From contig NZ_CP094527.1 in assembly GCF_022811725.1 (NCBI RefSeq), forward strand, positions 310,001-374,000: DNA of 64,000 bases. The letters are read 5' to 3'. The position numbers and the translations under genes were made by a program. Positions 8,047-17,453 of this stretch are shown piece after piece. This stretch comes from Mucilaginibacter sp. SMC90. Its GTDB lineage: Bacteria; Bacteroidota; Bacteroidia; Sphingobacteriales; Sphingobacteriaceae. The notes beneath the pieces were generated by a model. That model worked only from the letters and a program-made list of their open reading frames with translations. It was not told the origin of the DNA and searched no databases. Position 1 is the first letter of the stretch, and each line of letters opens with the position of its first letter.

Positions 8047-8511
8047 ATGAATATTGAAAAAAGGGTAAAAGAACTGGTAGAAGAGAAAATAGCAGATAAG
8101 CCAAACCTGTTTATAGTGGATATCAAAATGCACTCGAACGGTAAGCTGATCATACTGCTTGATGGCGATAACGGTATCGGCATTGATGAATGTGTACAGG
8201 TAAGCAGGCACGTAGGTTTCCATCTGGAAGAGGAAAACGTGATCGAAACTGCTTACAACCTGGAGGTTTCATCGCCGGGTATTGATTTTCCGCTGTCATC
8301 GCCAAGGCAATACGCCAAAAATGTTGGCCGTAACCTGGGCATTAAAATGAAGGATGGCGCTAAACGCGAAGGCATATTAACCGGCCTTACCGAGGATGCC
8401 ATCACCATTGAAGAAAAAGTAAAAGAAAAAGGGAAAAAAGCGCAGGTTATTGAAAGCGTTATCCCGATGGAGCAAATAACAGAAACAAAGGTTTTAATAT
8501 CATTTAAGTAA
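8047..8511 (+). CDS. rimP: Ribosome maturation factor RimP
   Basis: A 154-residue cytoplasmic protein needed for 30S subunit maturation. The N-terminal domain contains the diagnostic segments LFIVDIKMHSNGKLIILLDGDNGIGIDECVQVSR and NLEVSSPGIDFPLSSPRQY (recognised by DGDNGIGIDECVQVSRH and EVSSPGIDFPL). A small SH3-like C-terminal domain follows. It is the first gene of rimP-nusA-infB, an order widely conserved in bacteria, and is 3 bases from nusA. The ATG at 8047 gives normal length. Confidence 0.95.
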   Translation: MNIEKRVKELVEEKIADKPNLFIVDIKMHSNGKLIILLDGDNGIGIDECVQVSRHVGFHLEEENVIETAYNLEVSSPGIDFPLSSPRQYAKNVGRNLGIKMKDGAKREGILTGLTEDAITIEEKVKEKGKKAQVIESVIPMEQITETKVLISFK

Positions 8512-8514
8512 AAA

Positions 8515-9750
8515 ATGAGCAATATTAATTTAATTGATTCTTTTCAGGAATTTAAAGATTTCAAGAACATTGACCGCCCTACCATGATGAGCGTACTGGA
8601 AGACGTTTTCAGAAGCATGATCAGGAAAAAGTACGGTACGGACGAAAATTGCGACGTAATTGTGAACACCGACAACGGTGACTTAGAGATTTGGCGTACC
8701 CGTAAAGTTATGGAAGATGGCTTTAGTGAGGACGATGACCTGGAGATAGAACTTGCCGAAGCACACCTGTATGACGCCGACCTTGAAGTTGGTGATGATT
8801 ATATTGAACAGATAACTTTAGAAAGCTTTGGCCGCCGTGCTATTTTAGCCGCACGCCAAACGCTGGTATCAAAAATTCTGGAATTAGAGAAAGACGAGAT
8901 CTTCAAAAAATATAAAGACCGCGTAGGTGAAATTGTTACGGGCGAGGTTTACCAGGTTTGGAAAAAAGAAACTTTGGTATTGGATGATGAAGGTAACGAG
9001 CTGTTGCTGCCAAAAACAGAGCAGATCCCGGCCGACTACTTTAAAAAAGGCGATAGCGTTAAAGCTGTTGTATCTAAGGTAGATATGCTGAACAGCAACC
9101 CTAAGATCATCATTTCACGTACAGCGCCTGAGTTTTTACAGCGTTTGTTTGAGCTTGAAGTACCGGAAATTTTTGATGGTTTAATTACTATCAAGAAAAT
9201 TGTACGCGAACCGGGCGAACGTGCTAAAGTTGCCGTTGAATCATATGACGACCGTATCGATCCGGTTGGTGCCTGTGTAGGTATGAAAGGTTCACGCATC
9301 CACGGTATTGTACGTGAGTTAAAGAATGAAAATATCGACGTTATTAATTTCACCAACAACGTTCAGTTGTATATCCAGCGTGCATTGTCGCCTGCCAAAA
9401 TCACTTCTATTAAATTAGATGATGAGAAAAAAACAGCTGCCGTGTATCTAAAACCCGACCAGGTATCATTGGCTATCGGTCGTGGCGGGCACAACATTAA
9501 GTTGGCAGGAAAATTGACAGGCTACGAAATTGATGTTTACCGTGAGGCTGATGAGCATGACGAAGATGTGGACATTGAAGAATTTTCAGACGAAATTGAT
9601 AGCTGGATCCTTGACGAATTTAAACGCATTGGTTTGGATACGGCAAAATCAGTATTGGCCTTAACAGTTGGTGAATTGGTAAAACGCACCGATTTAGAGG
9701 AAGAAACTGTAAAAGAAGTGCTATCAATTTTGAATGCGGAGTTTGAATAA
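8515..9750 (+). CDS. nusA: Transcription termination/antitermination factor NusA
   Basis: A 411-residue RNA-polymerase-binding factor. The order is an N-terminal polymerase-binding domain (about 1-135), an S1 domain (VGEIVTGEVYQVWKKETLVL), and tandem KH domains with GACVGMKGSRIHGIVRELKNENIDVI (seen as GACVGMKGSRI) and VSLAIGRGGHNIKLAGKLTG. One helix-hairpin-helix-like segment closes the protein. It lacks the two acidic AR repeats of E. coli NusA, as is usual outside Proteobacteria. It starts 3 bases after rimP, implying translational coupling. Confidence 0.96.
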   Translation: MSNINLIDSFQEFKDFKNIDRPTMMSVLEDVFRSMIRKKYGTDENCDVIVNTDNGDLEIWRTRKVMEDGFSEDDDLEIELAEAHLYDADLEVGDDYIEQITLESFGRRAILAARQTLVSKILELEKDEIFKKYKDRVGEIVTGEVYQVWKKETLVLDDEGNELLLPKTEQIPADYFKKGDSVKAVVSKVDMLNSNPKIIISRTAPEFLQRLFELEVPEIFDGLITIKKIVREPGERAKVAVESYDDRIDPVGACVGMKGSRIHGIVRELKNENIDVINFTNNVQLYIQRALSPAKITSIKLDDEKKTAAVYLKPDQVSLAIGRGGHNIKLAGKLTGYEIDVYREADEHDEDVDIEEFSDEIDSWILDEFKRIGLDTAKSVLALTVGELVKRTDLEEETVKEVLSILNAEFE

Positions 9751-9774
9751 GCGTAATAAGCAAAATTAAAATCG

Positions 9775-9782
9775 TATTTTTG
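9775..9782 (+). promoter_or_regulatory. Possible internal promoter for infB
   Basis: TATTTTTG matches the -7 consensus and lies 34 bases before the infB start, inside the nusA-infB gap. No -33 element at proper spacing is obvious, so this is tentative. Confidence 0.35.
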
Positions 9783-9816
9783 CACCCAAATAAGCAGAGA
9801 AAGTAAGTAATATTAA

Positions 9817-12800
9817 ATGTCAGAAGACAAATCCATAAAATTAATTAAAGCAGTAAAAGAACTGAACATTGGCATGGGTACCCTTGTCGATTTTTTAGCT
9901 ACCAAAGGATACAAGGTTGACAAGCATCCTATGGCTAAGCTGGATAACGACATGTACAGTGCCCTGTTAAAGGAATTTGCTGTTGACAAAAGTATTAAGG
10001 AGGAAGCTAAGCAGATCAGTATCGGAAAGATAAGGAAAGAAGAGCCTGCTGCACAGTTTCCTGAAAAGCCGGTTGAGAACCGCCGTTCGCGCGATTTTGA
10101 GAACGAAGAGATACTGATCAAGAATACAGGGCACTTTGCACAGCCGCAGGTTGAAAAACCAAAGCCGGCCGAGCCTGCTGCTCCGGCAGCACCAGCAGCC
10201 CCTGCACGTTCTGATGAGCGCAATGACGTATTACCTGGTGTTAAGGTGGTTGGAAAAATTGACCTTAGCAACCTGAATGCTAAACCACAGCCTCAGGCCG
10301 AAAAACCTGCGGAAAAACCAGTGGAAGTTGTTAAACAGCCCGAGCCTGTTGCGCAGGCTCCTGCGCCGACACCGGCACCGGCACCTGCCGAGCCAAAAGT
10401 TGAAGCGCCGGCACCAGTAGCTCCGGTAGCGCCCGAACCTCCAAAGGTTGAGGTACCGAAACCGGTAGCACCAGCACCTGTTACACCTGTAGTTGCAGAA
10501 GCACCAAAAGCCGAAGAGCCAAAAGCGCCTGTTGCACCTGTTGTTGAAAAAGCACCGGTTGTAACACCGCCGGCAGTTGCCGAAACACCGGCTGCACCGG
10601 CAGCTGATGAAAGTCAGGAACCGGATGTGATCCGTGCCAAAGCTGAGCGTTTAACAGGACCCAATATTATTGGCAAGATCCAGTTGCCGGTTAATGCGCC
10701 AAAACGCAACCCGGTGGCTTCGTCAAATTCAAATAATAATTCGGCCGATCATAAGCGCAAGCGTAAGCGTAAAGATAACCAGGGCAACCCGCAGCAAGGC
10801 GGCGGTAACCATCCGCATGGCCAGCAGCAAGGAGGTGGCAATCATCCGCAAGGGCAACAGCCAAGCGGCGGAGGCACCATCAACCCTAATCGTCCGGATT
10901 TTAGGAACCGTACACACGGTGCACCTGGAAACAGCGGCCCTAACCAGGGTGGCGGCCATGGGCATGGTGGCGGTAACCGTCCTGATTTCAGGAACAATAG
11001 GAACAATCCTCCTCAGCATACAACACCGAAGGAAGAACCTTCAGAAAAGGATATACAAGACCAGATCAAGGCTACACTTGCGCGCTTAAGCGGTGCAGGT
11101 AAGTCGGGCAAATTTGCACAGCGTGCTAAATTCCGTCGTCAAAAACGTGATGACGTTGCTGCAAGTGCCGAAGAACTGGCAATGGAACAGGAACTTCAAT
11201 CAAAAGTATTGAAGGTTACCGAGTTTGTAACAGCAAACGAGCTGGCAAGCATGATGGATGTATCCGTAACACAGATCATTTCAACCTGTATGAGCCTGGG
11301 TATGTTCGTTTCTATTAACCAAAGGCTTGATGCCGAAACACTTTCAATTGTGGCCGATGAGTTTGGCTACCAGGTTGAATTTGTTAAACCGCAAGATGAG
11401 GAAGCTAACCTTGACCAGGTTGATGATCCGGCCGATTTGGTGACACGTGCACCTATCGTAACCATCATGGGCCACGTTGACCACGGTAAAACTTCATTAC
11501 TGGATTTTATCCGCAAAACCAACGTAATAGGCGGTGAAGCGGGTGGTATAACCCAGCACATTGGTGCCTACGAGGTAACATTGCCTGATAATAAAGGAAA
11601 GATCACCTTCCTGGATACACCGGGTCACGAAGCGTTTACCGCTATGCGTGCCAGGGGTGCACAGGTTACGGATATCGTAATTATAGTGATAGCTGCCGAC
11701 GATAGCGTGATGCCGCAAACCCGCGAGGCCATAAACCACGCGCAGGCTGCAGGTGCACCAATTATCTTCGCTTTCAACAAAATTGATAAGCCGGGTGCCA
11801 ATGCCGATAAGGTAAGGGAACAACTTTCGGCCATGAATATTTTGGTTGAAGAGTGGGGCGGTAAATACCAATCGCAGGAAATTTCGGCCAAAACCGGCTT
11901 AAATGTTGACCTGTTATTGGAAAAAGTATTGCTTGAGGCCGAATTGCTTGAATTGAAAGCCAATCCTAACAAACGTGCCGTAGGTACAGTTATTGAGGCT
12001 GCTTTAGATAAAGGCCGTGGTATTGTTACCACCATCCTGGTACAGGCAGGCCGCTTAAAAGTGGGTGATCCGATACTGGCAGGCTGTTACAGCGGTCGTG
12101 TAAAAGCGTTAACCAATGAGCGTGGCCAGCGTGTGGACTCGGCAGGGCCTTCAACACCGGTACAGGTATTGGGTATGCAGGGTGCGCCAACAGCGGGCGA
12201 CAAGTTCAACGCACTTGAAAGTGAAGTTGAAGCACGTGAAATTGCCAACAAGCGCTTACAATTACAACGCGAGCAGGGCTTACGTACACAAAAACACATC
12301 ACCCTTGATGAGATCGGCCGTCGTTTGGCAGTTGGTAACTTTAAGGAGCTTAACATCATTGTTAAAGGTGACGTGGATGGTTCTATCGAGGCCTTGTCAG
12401 ATTCATTGTTGAAACTGTCAACCGAGCAGATCCAGGTGAACATCATCTCTAAAGCAGTAGGTCAGATCTCCGAATCAGACGTATTGCTGGCATCTGCTTC
12501 TGATGCGATCATCATCGGCTTCCAGGTACGCCCTTCAGGCAGTGCCCGTAAACTGGCCGAGGCTGAGCAAATTGATATCAGGCTGTACTCGATCATCTAC
12601 GATGCGATCAACGAGATCAAAGCGGCGATGGAAGGTATGCTTGCTCCAACCTTTGAAGAGAAGATCGTGGCTAACGTTGAGATCCGCGAAACCTTCAAGA
12701 TCAGCAAGGTGGGTACTATTGCAGGTTGTATGGTATTGGATGGTAAAATTAACCGTAACAGCAAGATCCGTATCATCCGTGATGGTGTGGTAATTTATAC

Positions 12801-12957
12801 CGGCGAACTGGCCTCACTGAAACGCTTTAAAGATGATGTGAAAGAAGTTAACGCAGGTTATGAGTGCGGTTTGAACATCAACAACTTTAACAACATTGAA
12901 GTAGGTGATATCGTTGAAGCATACGAAAACGTAGAAGTTAAACGCAAGCTGGCATAA
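9817..12957 (+). CDS. infB: Translation initiation factor IF-2
   Basis: A 1046-residue GTPase that brings initiator tRNA to the ribosome. An IF2_N domain is followed by a long Pro/Ala/Val/Glu linker (about 110-290) and a Gly/Asn/His/Gln-rich stretch (about 300-400), then a second IF2_N domain. The GTPase core has G1 GHVDHGKTS (552-560), switch [28 protein letters not shown] and SAKTG. Domains II-IV end in [17 protein letters not shown]. The N-terminal extension is unusually long but normal for Bacteroidota. It ends the translation operon at a clear terminator. Confidence 0.97.
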   Translation: MSEDKSIKLIKAVKELNIGMGTLVDFLATKGYKVDKHPMAKLDNDMYSALLKEFAVDKSIKEEAKQISIGKIRKEEPAAQFPEKPVENRRSRDFENEEILIKNTGHFAQPQVEKPKPAEPAAPAAPAAPARSDERNDVLPGVKVVGKIDLSNLNAKPQPQAEKPAEKPVEVVKQPEPVAQAPAPTPAPAPAEPKVEAPAPVAPVAPEPPKVEVPKPVAPAPVTPVVAEAPKAEEPKAPVAPVVEKAPVVTPPAVAETPAAPAADESQEPDVIRAKAERLTGPNIIGKIQLPVNAPKRNPVASSNSNNNSADHKRKRKRKDNQGNPQQGGGNHPHGQQQGGGNHPQGQQPSGGGTINPNRPDFRNRTHGAPGNSGPNQGGGHGHGGGNRPDFRNNRNNPPQHTTPKEEPSEKDIQDQIKATLARLSGAGKSGKFAQRAKFRRQKRDDVAASAEELAMEQELQSKVLKVTEFVTANELASMMDVSVTQIISTCMSLGMFVSINQRLDAETLSIVADEFGYQVEFVKPQDEEANLDQVDDPADLVTRAPIVTIMGHVDHGKTSLLDFIRKTNVIGGEAGGITQHIGAYEVTLPDNKGKITFLDTPGHEAFTAMRARGAQVTDIVIIVIAADDSVMPQTREAINHAQAAGAPIIFAFNKIDKPGANADKVREQLSAMNILVEEWGGKYQSQEISAKTGLNVDLLLEKVLLEAELLELKANPNKRAVGTVIEAALDKGRGIVTTILVQAGRLKVGDPILAGCYSGRVKALTNERGQRVDSAGPSTPVQVLGMQGAPTAGDKFNALESEVEAREIANKRLQLQREQGLRTQKHITLDEIGRRLAVGNFKELNIIVKGDVDGSIEALSDSLLKLSTEQIQVNIISKAVGQISESDVLLASASDAIIIGFQVRPSGSARKLAEAEQIDIRLYSIIYDAINEIKAAMEGMLAPTFEEKIVANVEIRETFKISKVGTIAGCMVLDGKINRNSKIRIIRDGVVIYTGELASLKRFKDDVKEVNAGYECGLNINNFNNIEVGDIVEAYENVEVKRKLA

Positions 12958-12977
12958 CAAATCAGCTTTAAAATATC

Positions 12978-13011
12978 AAGGGCTTATCTGTAAAAAGGTA
13001 AGCCCTTTTTT
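12978..13011 (+). terminator. Terminator after infB
   Basis: AAGGGCTTA (12978-12986) pairs with TAAGCCCTT (12999-13007), followed by a T run. It lies 20 bases after the infB stop. Confidence 0.8.
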
Positions 13012-13033
13012 GTTGCTATCACTGAGCAGAGGA

Positions 13034-13066
13034 AGACTTACGAAGTTTTAAAAACTTCGTAAGTCT
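13034..13066. repeat. Interspersed palindrome family B, copy 1
   Basis: AGACTTACGAAGTTTT and AAAACTTCGTAAGTCT form a perfect 16-bp stem with a one-base centre. The same core, ACTTACGAAGTTTT with its complement, recurs at 28682-28714. Confidence 0.8.
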
Positions 13067-13103
13067 GGGTTAGGGTTCGGGAATTGGTTAAAGCTCAGAA
13101 ACT

Positions 13104-13135
13104 GGTCGAAGTTTAGCGATAGCGTAACTTCGACC
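13104..13135. repeat. Inverted repeat with AACTTCGACC arms
   Basis: GGTCGAAGTT (13104-13113) and AACTTCGACC (13126-13135) are exact reverse complements around TAGCGATAGCGT. It lies 37 bases after the family B palindrome and shares the AACTTCG core with it, so the two probably belong to one repeat cluster. Confidence 0.6.
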
Positions 13136-13629
13136 TAAAGCGGGTTAAGCTTTCAGCTTAATTTGTTCATCTTTTTGCAAGTTTTGAAAAGAGAATTAAT
13201 ACCGTGAGTATCTAAAGCGCACAAGCAGCATACTTTCTTTATTTCAGGTTTAAGTTACTGGCAATATTTTGTCAGTGTTCAACTTTTAAAAACAGGGTGT
13301 TCAGTTTTTTAAACCAAGATTTTGTAACCTATTGGTTATCAATAGGTGTTTGTTCAAGGTGGTTCGTTTTAGATTTTTATAAATTATAATCGCCTGATTA
13401 TCAGTTGTTAATTTTTAGAGAAAAGCATCGTGTGTTTACACTTTCAAAGTTGAACACTAACAGGGGCGTATAATTGCAAGGGCAATATCCGGTATTACCA
13501 TATGCTATGTAACTCCGGCCAGAGACATTAGTAATAAACCTCATTTAACAACTTTATTAACACAATATATTCTCAATTTTAATTTATAATAAATAGGTTT
13601 GTTTTAACTGATCTTATAATTTATTGTAT
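13136..13629. other. AT-rich spacer with a long-range inverted repeat
   Basis: No gene is supported in this long gap before the M28 peptidase. AGTGTTCAACTTT (13274-13286) is repeated as its exact complement AAAGTTGAACACT (13446-13458), enclosing about 160 bases. Inside lies a second palindrome, ACCTATTG/CAATAGGT (13327-13347). The downstream part, poor in G and C, must hold the promoter of the peptidase gene, but no clear -7 box was found. Confidence 0.5.
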
Positions 13630-15195
13630 ATGAAATTAAAACTACTCTTTTCATGTTTAATTACGGCAGGTATTGCAGTGCCGTCGTTTGCGCAGGAACC
13701 TGTTGATGCTGCCATGGTTCAAAAAATAAGGGAAGAAGGCCTTAACCATTCAAAAGTAATGGAAACAGCATTTTACCTTACCGATGTTTCGGGCCCGAGA
13801 CTTGCTAATTCTCCGGGATTAAAACGTGCTCAAAACTGGGCGGTAAATCAGCTTAAAACCTGGGGCATGGCCAATGCTAAACTGGAAGCCTGGGGTAAAT
13901 TTGGTAAGGGCTGGGAGGTTCAAAAAAACTATGCAGCTATTACAGTTCCCTATTATCATGCTATAATTGCCATCCCCAAAGCCTGGACACCGGGTACCAA
14001 CGGCCTGATCAAAGGCGAAGTAATGCTGCTTAAAGCAGATTCGGCGGCAGAACTTGAGCAGTATAAAGGTAAGCTGGCAGGCAAGATCGTAATATTTGAT
14101 ACCAAGGCCCCCGCAGAACGTACCTGGAAAGCTGATGCCGCCCGCTACACCGATGAAGAACTTGCCGAAATGGAAAATGCGAAAGCCACTCCTGCTGGTC
14201 CGCGCAGAAATGCTGCCGATGCTAACGCTGTTCAAATGGCTGCTTTCCGCAAGCTCCGCGCCTTTAGGACTCAATTAAGCCAGTTTTTAGTTGATGAAAA
14301 AGCAGGGCTGGTGCTAAGCCAGGCCCGTGGTACCGATGGTACAGTTTTTACAACAAACGGCGCATCTTACGCCGATACAGCCAGGGCGGTGGCACCTGAA
14401 CTTGAAACCAGCAGTGAAGACTATCAGCGCATTTTGCGTCTGTTAAAGGGCGGTCAGCCGGTGCAACTGGAAGCCGATATCAAAACACAATTTATTACAG
14501 ATGATCTGCAGGGTTATGATGTAGTGGCAGAAATTCCGGGCATGGATAAGAAGCTGAAAGACCAGGTAGTGATGATTGGCGGTCACCTTGATTCGTGGCA
14601 TGCCGCTACCGGCGCTACCGATAATGCCGCAGGCAGTGCAGTGATGCTGGAGGCTATGCGTATTTTAAAAGCTATTAATTTCAAACCAAAACGTACCATC
14701 CGTATCGCTTTATGGAGTTCGGAAGAGCAGGGCCTATTTGGTTCGCGCGGATATGTAGCCAACCACTTTGGCGATCCTAAAACCATGGAGCTGAAACCTG
14801 AGCAGGCTAAGCTTTCGGCTTACTATAACCTGGATAACGGTACCGGCAAGATCCGTGGCATATACTTGCAGGGCGACTCGGCAGCGGCACCCATTTTTAA
14901 GGCATGGCTTGAGCCGTTTAAAGACCTTGGCGCTACTACAGTTACTATTCGCAATACAGGTGGTACCGACCATCTTTCATTTGATGCGGTGGGTATCCCG
15001 GGCTTCCAGTTTATCCAGGATGCTATTGATTATGGTACACGTACCCATCATAGTAACCAGGATACTTATGATCGCCTGGTTGAAGACGATTTGAAGCAAG
15101 CTGCAACAATTGTTGCTTCGTTTGTTTATAATACATCCCAACGCGCCGAGATGATCCCGCGTAAAGAACTGCCAAAACCACAACCGGCAAGATAA
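13630..15195 (+). CDS. Secreted M28-family zinc aminopeptidase
   Basis: A 521-residue exported peptidase. The ATG at 13630 is preferred to the TTG two codons upstream because the signal peptide MKLKLLFSCLITAGIAVPSFAQ starts there. The middle region holds a PA-like insert (about 130-200). The M28 metal ligands are visible as GGHLDSWHAATGATDNAAGS, SEEQGLFGSRGYVANH, NLDNGTGK and, near the end, RTHHSNQDTYD. These enzymes cleave N-terminal residues from peptides in the periplasm or outside the cell. It is followed directly by a terminator, so it is monocistronic. Confidence 0.9.
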   Translation: MKLKLLFSCLITAGIAVPSFAQEPVDAAMVQKIREEGLNHSKVMETAFYLTDVSGPRLANSPGLKRAQNWAVNQLKTWGMANAKLEAWGKFGKGWEVQKNYAAITVPYYHAIIAIPKAWTPGTNGLIKGEVMLLKADSAAELEQYKGKLAGKIVIFDTKAPAERTWKADAARYTDEELAEMENAKATPAGPRRNAADANAVQMAAFRKLRAFRTQLSQFLVDEKAGLVLSQARGTDGTVFTTNGASYADTARAVAPELETSSEDYQRILRLLKGGQPVQLEADIKTQFITDDLQGYDVVAEIPGMDKKLKDQVVMIGGHLDSWHAATGATDNAAGSAVMLEAMRILKAINFKPKRTIRIALWSSEEQGLFGSRGYVANHFGDPKTMELKPEQAKLSAYYNLDNGTGKIRGIYLQGDSAAAPIFKAWLEPFKDLGATTVTIRNTGGTDHLSFDAVGIPGFQFIQDAIDYGTRTHHSNQDTYDRLVEDDLKQAATIVASFVYNTSQRAEMIPRKELPKPQPAR

Positions 15196-15214
15196 TAGTT
15201 GCCGCAATATTTAT

Positions 15215-15246
15215 AAAAAAGCGATGTGCAGGAACATCGCTTTTTT
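15215..15246 (+). terminator. Terminator after the M28 peptidase
   Basis: AAAAAAGCGATGT (15215-15227) pairs with ACATCGCTTTTTT (15234-15246) and is followed by more T residues. Confidence 0.85.
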
Positions 15247-15406
15247 TATTTATAATTTGTTCTGTTCGTGCTTTATTCCTGCTTGTTGTATCGCCGCTTT
15301 GTTTTATTTTGGCACAGTGTGTGCAGAAAACATCGTGTTATTTGTTTATTTTCTTTAAATAGAACAGTCTGTGGGCGCTTAATTTCCATAAACCGTTTTA
15401 ATAAAT

Positions 15407-15414
15407 TAATTTTG
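15407..15414 (+). promoter_or_regulatory. Promoter -7 box for the sigma factor gene
   Basis: TAATTTTG matches the consensus and ends 9 bases before the ATG, so the mRNA would have almost no leader. The -33 element is not clear. Confidence 0.5.
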
Positions 15415-15422
15415 TATGTTTA

Positions 15423-15992
15423 ATGAACCTATTTATAAAACCCAAGAAACCAGGGAAATCAACAGACGAAGAGCTACTTAGTGATTATCGCGCAAGCGGT
15501 GACCTAACAGTTTTGGGCAGCTTATATGAACGGTATATGCCCCTTGTTTATGGCGTTTGTCTTAAATATCTGAAGGATGAGGAGCTGGCTAAAGATGCCG
15601 TAATGGGTATTTTTGAAGAACTGGTTGATAAGGTTAAAAAACATGAAATTAACCAGTTCAGGAATTGGGTTTATGTACTTGGGCGCAATTATTGTTTGAT
15701 GCAGTTGCGGAGCGGTAAAAAGATGGAGCTGGTTAATTTAGATGAGGTTATGGAATTTACCCCCTTTTTGCATCCTGATGATAATAACAGGGAAGAAGCG
15801 TTGAAAGCTTTGGAAAATTGTATTGCCGGGTTAACCGGCGGGCAAAAACAAAGCATCGACCTGTTTTATTTAAAAGAGAAATGTTATAAAGAAATTGCCG
15901 ATATAACCGGGTATACTTTAAATGAGGTAAAGAGCTATATCCAAAACGGTAAAAGGAATTTGAAAATTTGCCTCGAACGGAACAGTGCATAG
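15423..15992 (+). CDS. ECF-type RNA polymerase sigma factor
   Basis: A 189-residue sigma-70 family regulator with region 2 (LGSLYERYMPLVYGVCLKYL, DEELAKDAVMGIFEELVDK) and region 4 (TGGQKQSIDLFYLKEKCYKEIADI, seen as LFYLKEKCYKEIADITGY). It lacks region 3, as expected for an ECF factor. Its stop codon overlaps the start of the downstream anti-sigma-like gene, the usual arrangement for a sigma factor and its membrane regulator. Target promoters are unknown; extracytoplasmic stress or envelope genes are likely. Confidence 0.9.
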   Translation: MNLFIKPKKPGKSTDEELLSDYRASGDLTVLGSLYERYMPLVYGVCLKYLKDEELAKDAVMGIFEELVDKVKKHEINQFRNWVYVLGRNYCLMQLRSGKKMELVNLDEVMEFTPFLHPDDNNREEALKALENCIAGLTGGQKQSIDLFYLKEKCYKEIADITGYTLNEVKSYIQNGKRNLKICLERNSA

Positions 15993-17379
15993 TAAAAAGG
16001 CAAATATATTGCAAATACAGAAGTATCTCAGCGGAGAGCTTGATGCTCGTGCTATGCATAAACTGGAGATGGAGGCACAAAACGACCCTTTTTTGATGGA
16101 TGCATTGGAAGGATATGAAAGTATGGGGACAAGTCAACAATTAAACCTTGGCGATCTTACAGCAAGGCTGCAGAAGCGTACAGCAGAAAATAAGGGCCGT
16201 GTAATACCATGGACTGTTTGGCCCATCGCGGCTTCGGTTTTAATTGCATTAAGTTTAGGGGGCCTCTATCTTAACAGATCGCCCAAGCCTGAGCTACAAA
16301 GCAATAACATTGCGGGAAATAAAAATTCGACTCCAACGGTAATTGCTGCCGATACGGTAAAAACGGCTGATACAGTTAAGAAAGCAAAAGCAAATATGCC
16401 CGGGCAGGTACAGGCACCTTTAATTGCGGTGAGTAAAAAAGCACGGCGCATAAAGCCATCGGCTAATGCGCTTTATCAGCAGGAGATCTCTGCTGGCGAT
16501 AATAAAACAGCTTCAAATAGTGCGCGCGCTTCAGTCGGCATTGTGCCGGCAGAACCTGCGACCCCTGCCCCCGCTGCTCAGGATAAAGTAGCATCAAAGG
16601 AAGAAGGTAATTTGAGTGAACGGATAGTGGCCGGGTACACAGCCCCAATTGCAAAAAAAGATTCAGTAAGTTCAGGGGCGATTCTATTAAGAGCGAATAC
16701 TACCGTGGCTAAATCAAAAGCCCCGCTTCAATTTAAATTGCCCGGAAAAGTTGATGGTGTTACCTCTTCACCGGTAACTACTTTTGGTGGCAAAGCCGCA
16801 GCCGAGTCATTATACATTGCCGGCACTATTATTTCGCGGGATGACGGCTCTCCGTTAATTGGCGCAGCAATAAGGATCAAAGGCACCAACCGCAGCACGG
16901 TAACTGATGTAAATGGGAAATTTGCACTTAGTTCGCCGGGAGATCAGGCTACACTTGATGTAGTTTCTATTGGATATGAACCAAGGCAGGTTAACGCTAC
17001 CCGCGGTGATAGCGTAAAAGTGGCTCTTAAGCCAGATTCACGGGCACTTAGCGAAGTAGTGGTAAGTTCTTCAAAAAAGGATGATGATAACGGCGAGGTA
17101 AGCGTCACGGCCGCCCATCCGCAACTGGGTTGGGGTAGCCTGAAAAAATATTTACAAACCAACGCCGTATTGGCCGATGGTACTACCGGTACAGTAACGG
17201 TTACATTTACCGTGTTCCCGAGCGGGATAACCGATGAGTTCAATATCAAAAAAGGCTTGAATGAAACAGCCGATCAAAAGGCTATCGAACTCATTAAAAA
17301 TGGCCCGTCATGGGTGGGCAGCACTAACAACAAACCAGAGGTTGTTACTGTGAAAGTCAAATTCCAAAAGCAGAAATAA
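15985..17379 (+). CDS. Anti-sigma-like membrane protein with carboxypeptidase-regulatory and TonB C-terminal domains
   Basis: A 464-residue protein starting at GTG 15985, overlapping the sigma factor by 8 bases. Residues 1-45 (ILQIQKYLSGELDARAMHKL) resemble the cytoplasmic helices of Bacteroidota anti-sigma factors. One transmembrane helix follows at about 73-95 (VWPIAASVLIALSLGGLYL). After a long Ala/Lys/Thr-rich periplasmic linker comes a carboxypeptidase-regulatory-like domain (about 270-350, with SPLIGAAIRIKGTNRSTVTD and a terminal SEVVVSSS plug-like motif). A TonB C-terminal-like domain ends the protein (about 375-460). The role as anti-sigma is inferred from position and topology; no FecR domain is present. 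Confidence 0.75.
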   Translation: MHSKKANILQIQKYLSGELDARAMHKLEMEAQNDPFLMDALEGYESMGTSQQLNLGDLTARLQKRTAENKGRVIPWTVWPIAASVLIALSLGGLYLNRSPKPELQSNNIAGNKNSTPTVIAADTVKTADTVKKAKANMPGQVQAPLIAVSKKARRIKPSANALYQQEISAGDNKTASNSARASVGIVPAEPATPAPAAQDKVASKEEGNLSERIVAGYTAPIAKKDSVSSGAILLRANTTVAKSKAPLQFKLPGKVDGVTSSPVTTFGGKAAAESLYIAGTIISRDDGSPLIGAAIRIKGTNRSTVTDVNGKFALSSPGDQATLDVVSIGYEPRQVNATRGDSVKVALKPDSRALSEVVVSSSKKDDDNGEVSVTAAHPQLGWGSLKKYLQTNAVLADGTTGTVTVTFTVFPSGITDEFNIKKGLNETADQKAIELIKNGPSWVGSTNNKPEVVTVKVKFQKQK

Positions 17380-17380
17380 A

Positions 17381-17446
17381 AGAATGATTACAATAAAAAG
17401 GCTGCGTTGATTTTAATCGACGCAGCCTTTTTATTGTAATCATTCT
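17381..17446. terminator. Bidirectional terminator with 27-bp arms
   Basis: The arms at 17381-17407 and 17420-17446 are exact reverse complements, with GGCTGCGT cores flanked by A/T runs on each side. The TGATTTTAATCG loop can extend the stem with one wobble pair. It serves two convergent genes ending at 17379 and 17454. Confidence 0.92.
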
Positions 17447-17453
17447 GTTTTGT

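Noticed and set aside
10670..11089. Open frames overlapping the glycine-rich part of infB on both strands
   Set aside because: They lie entirely inside the IF-2 linker, which is biased in composition, and show no recognisable protein pattern.
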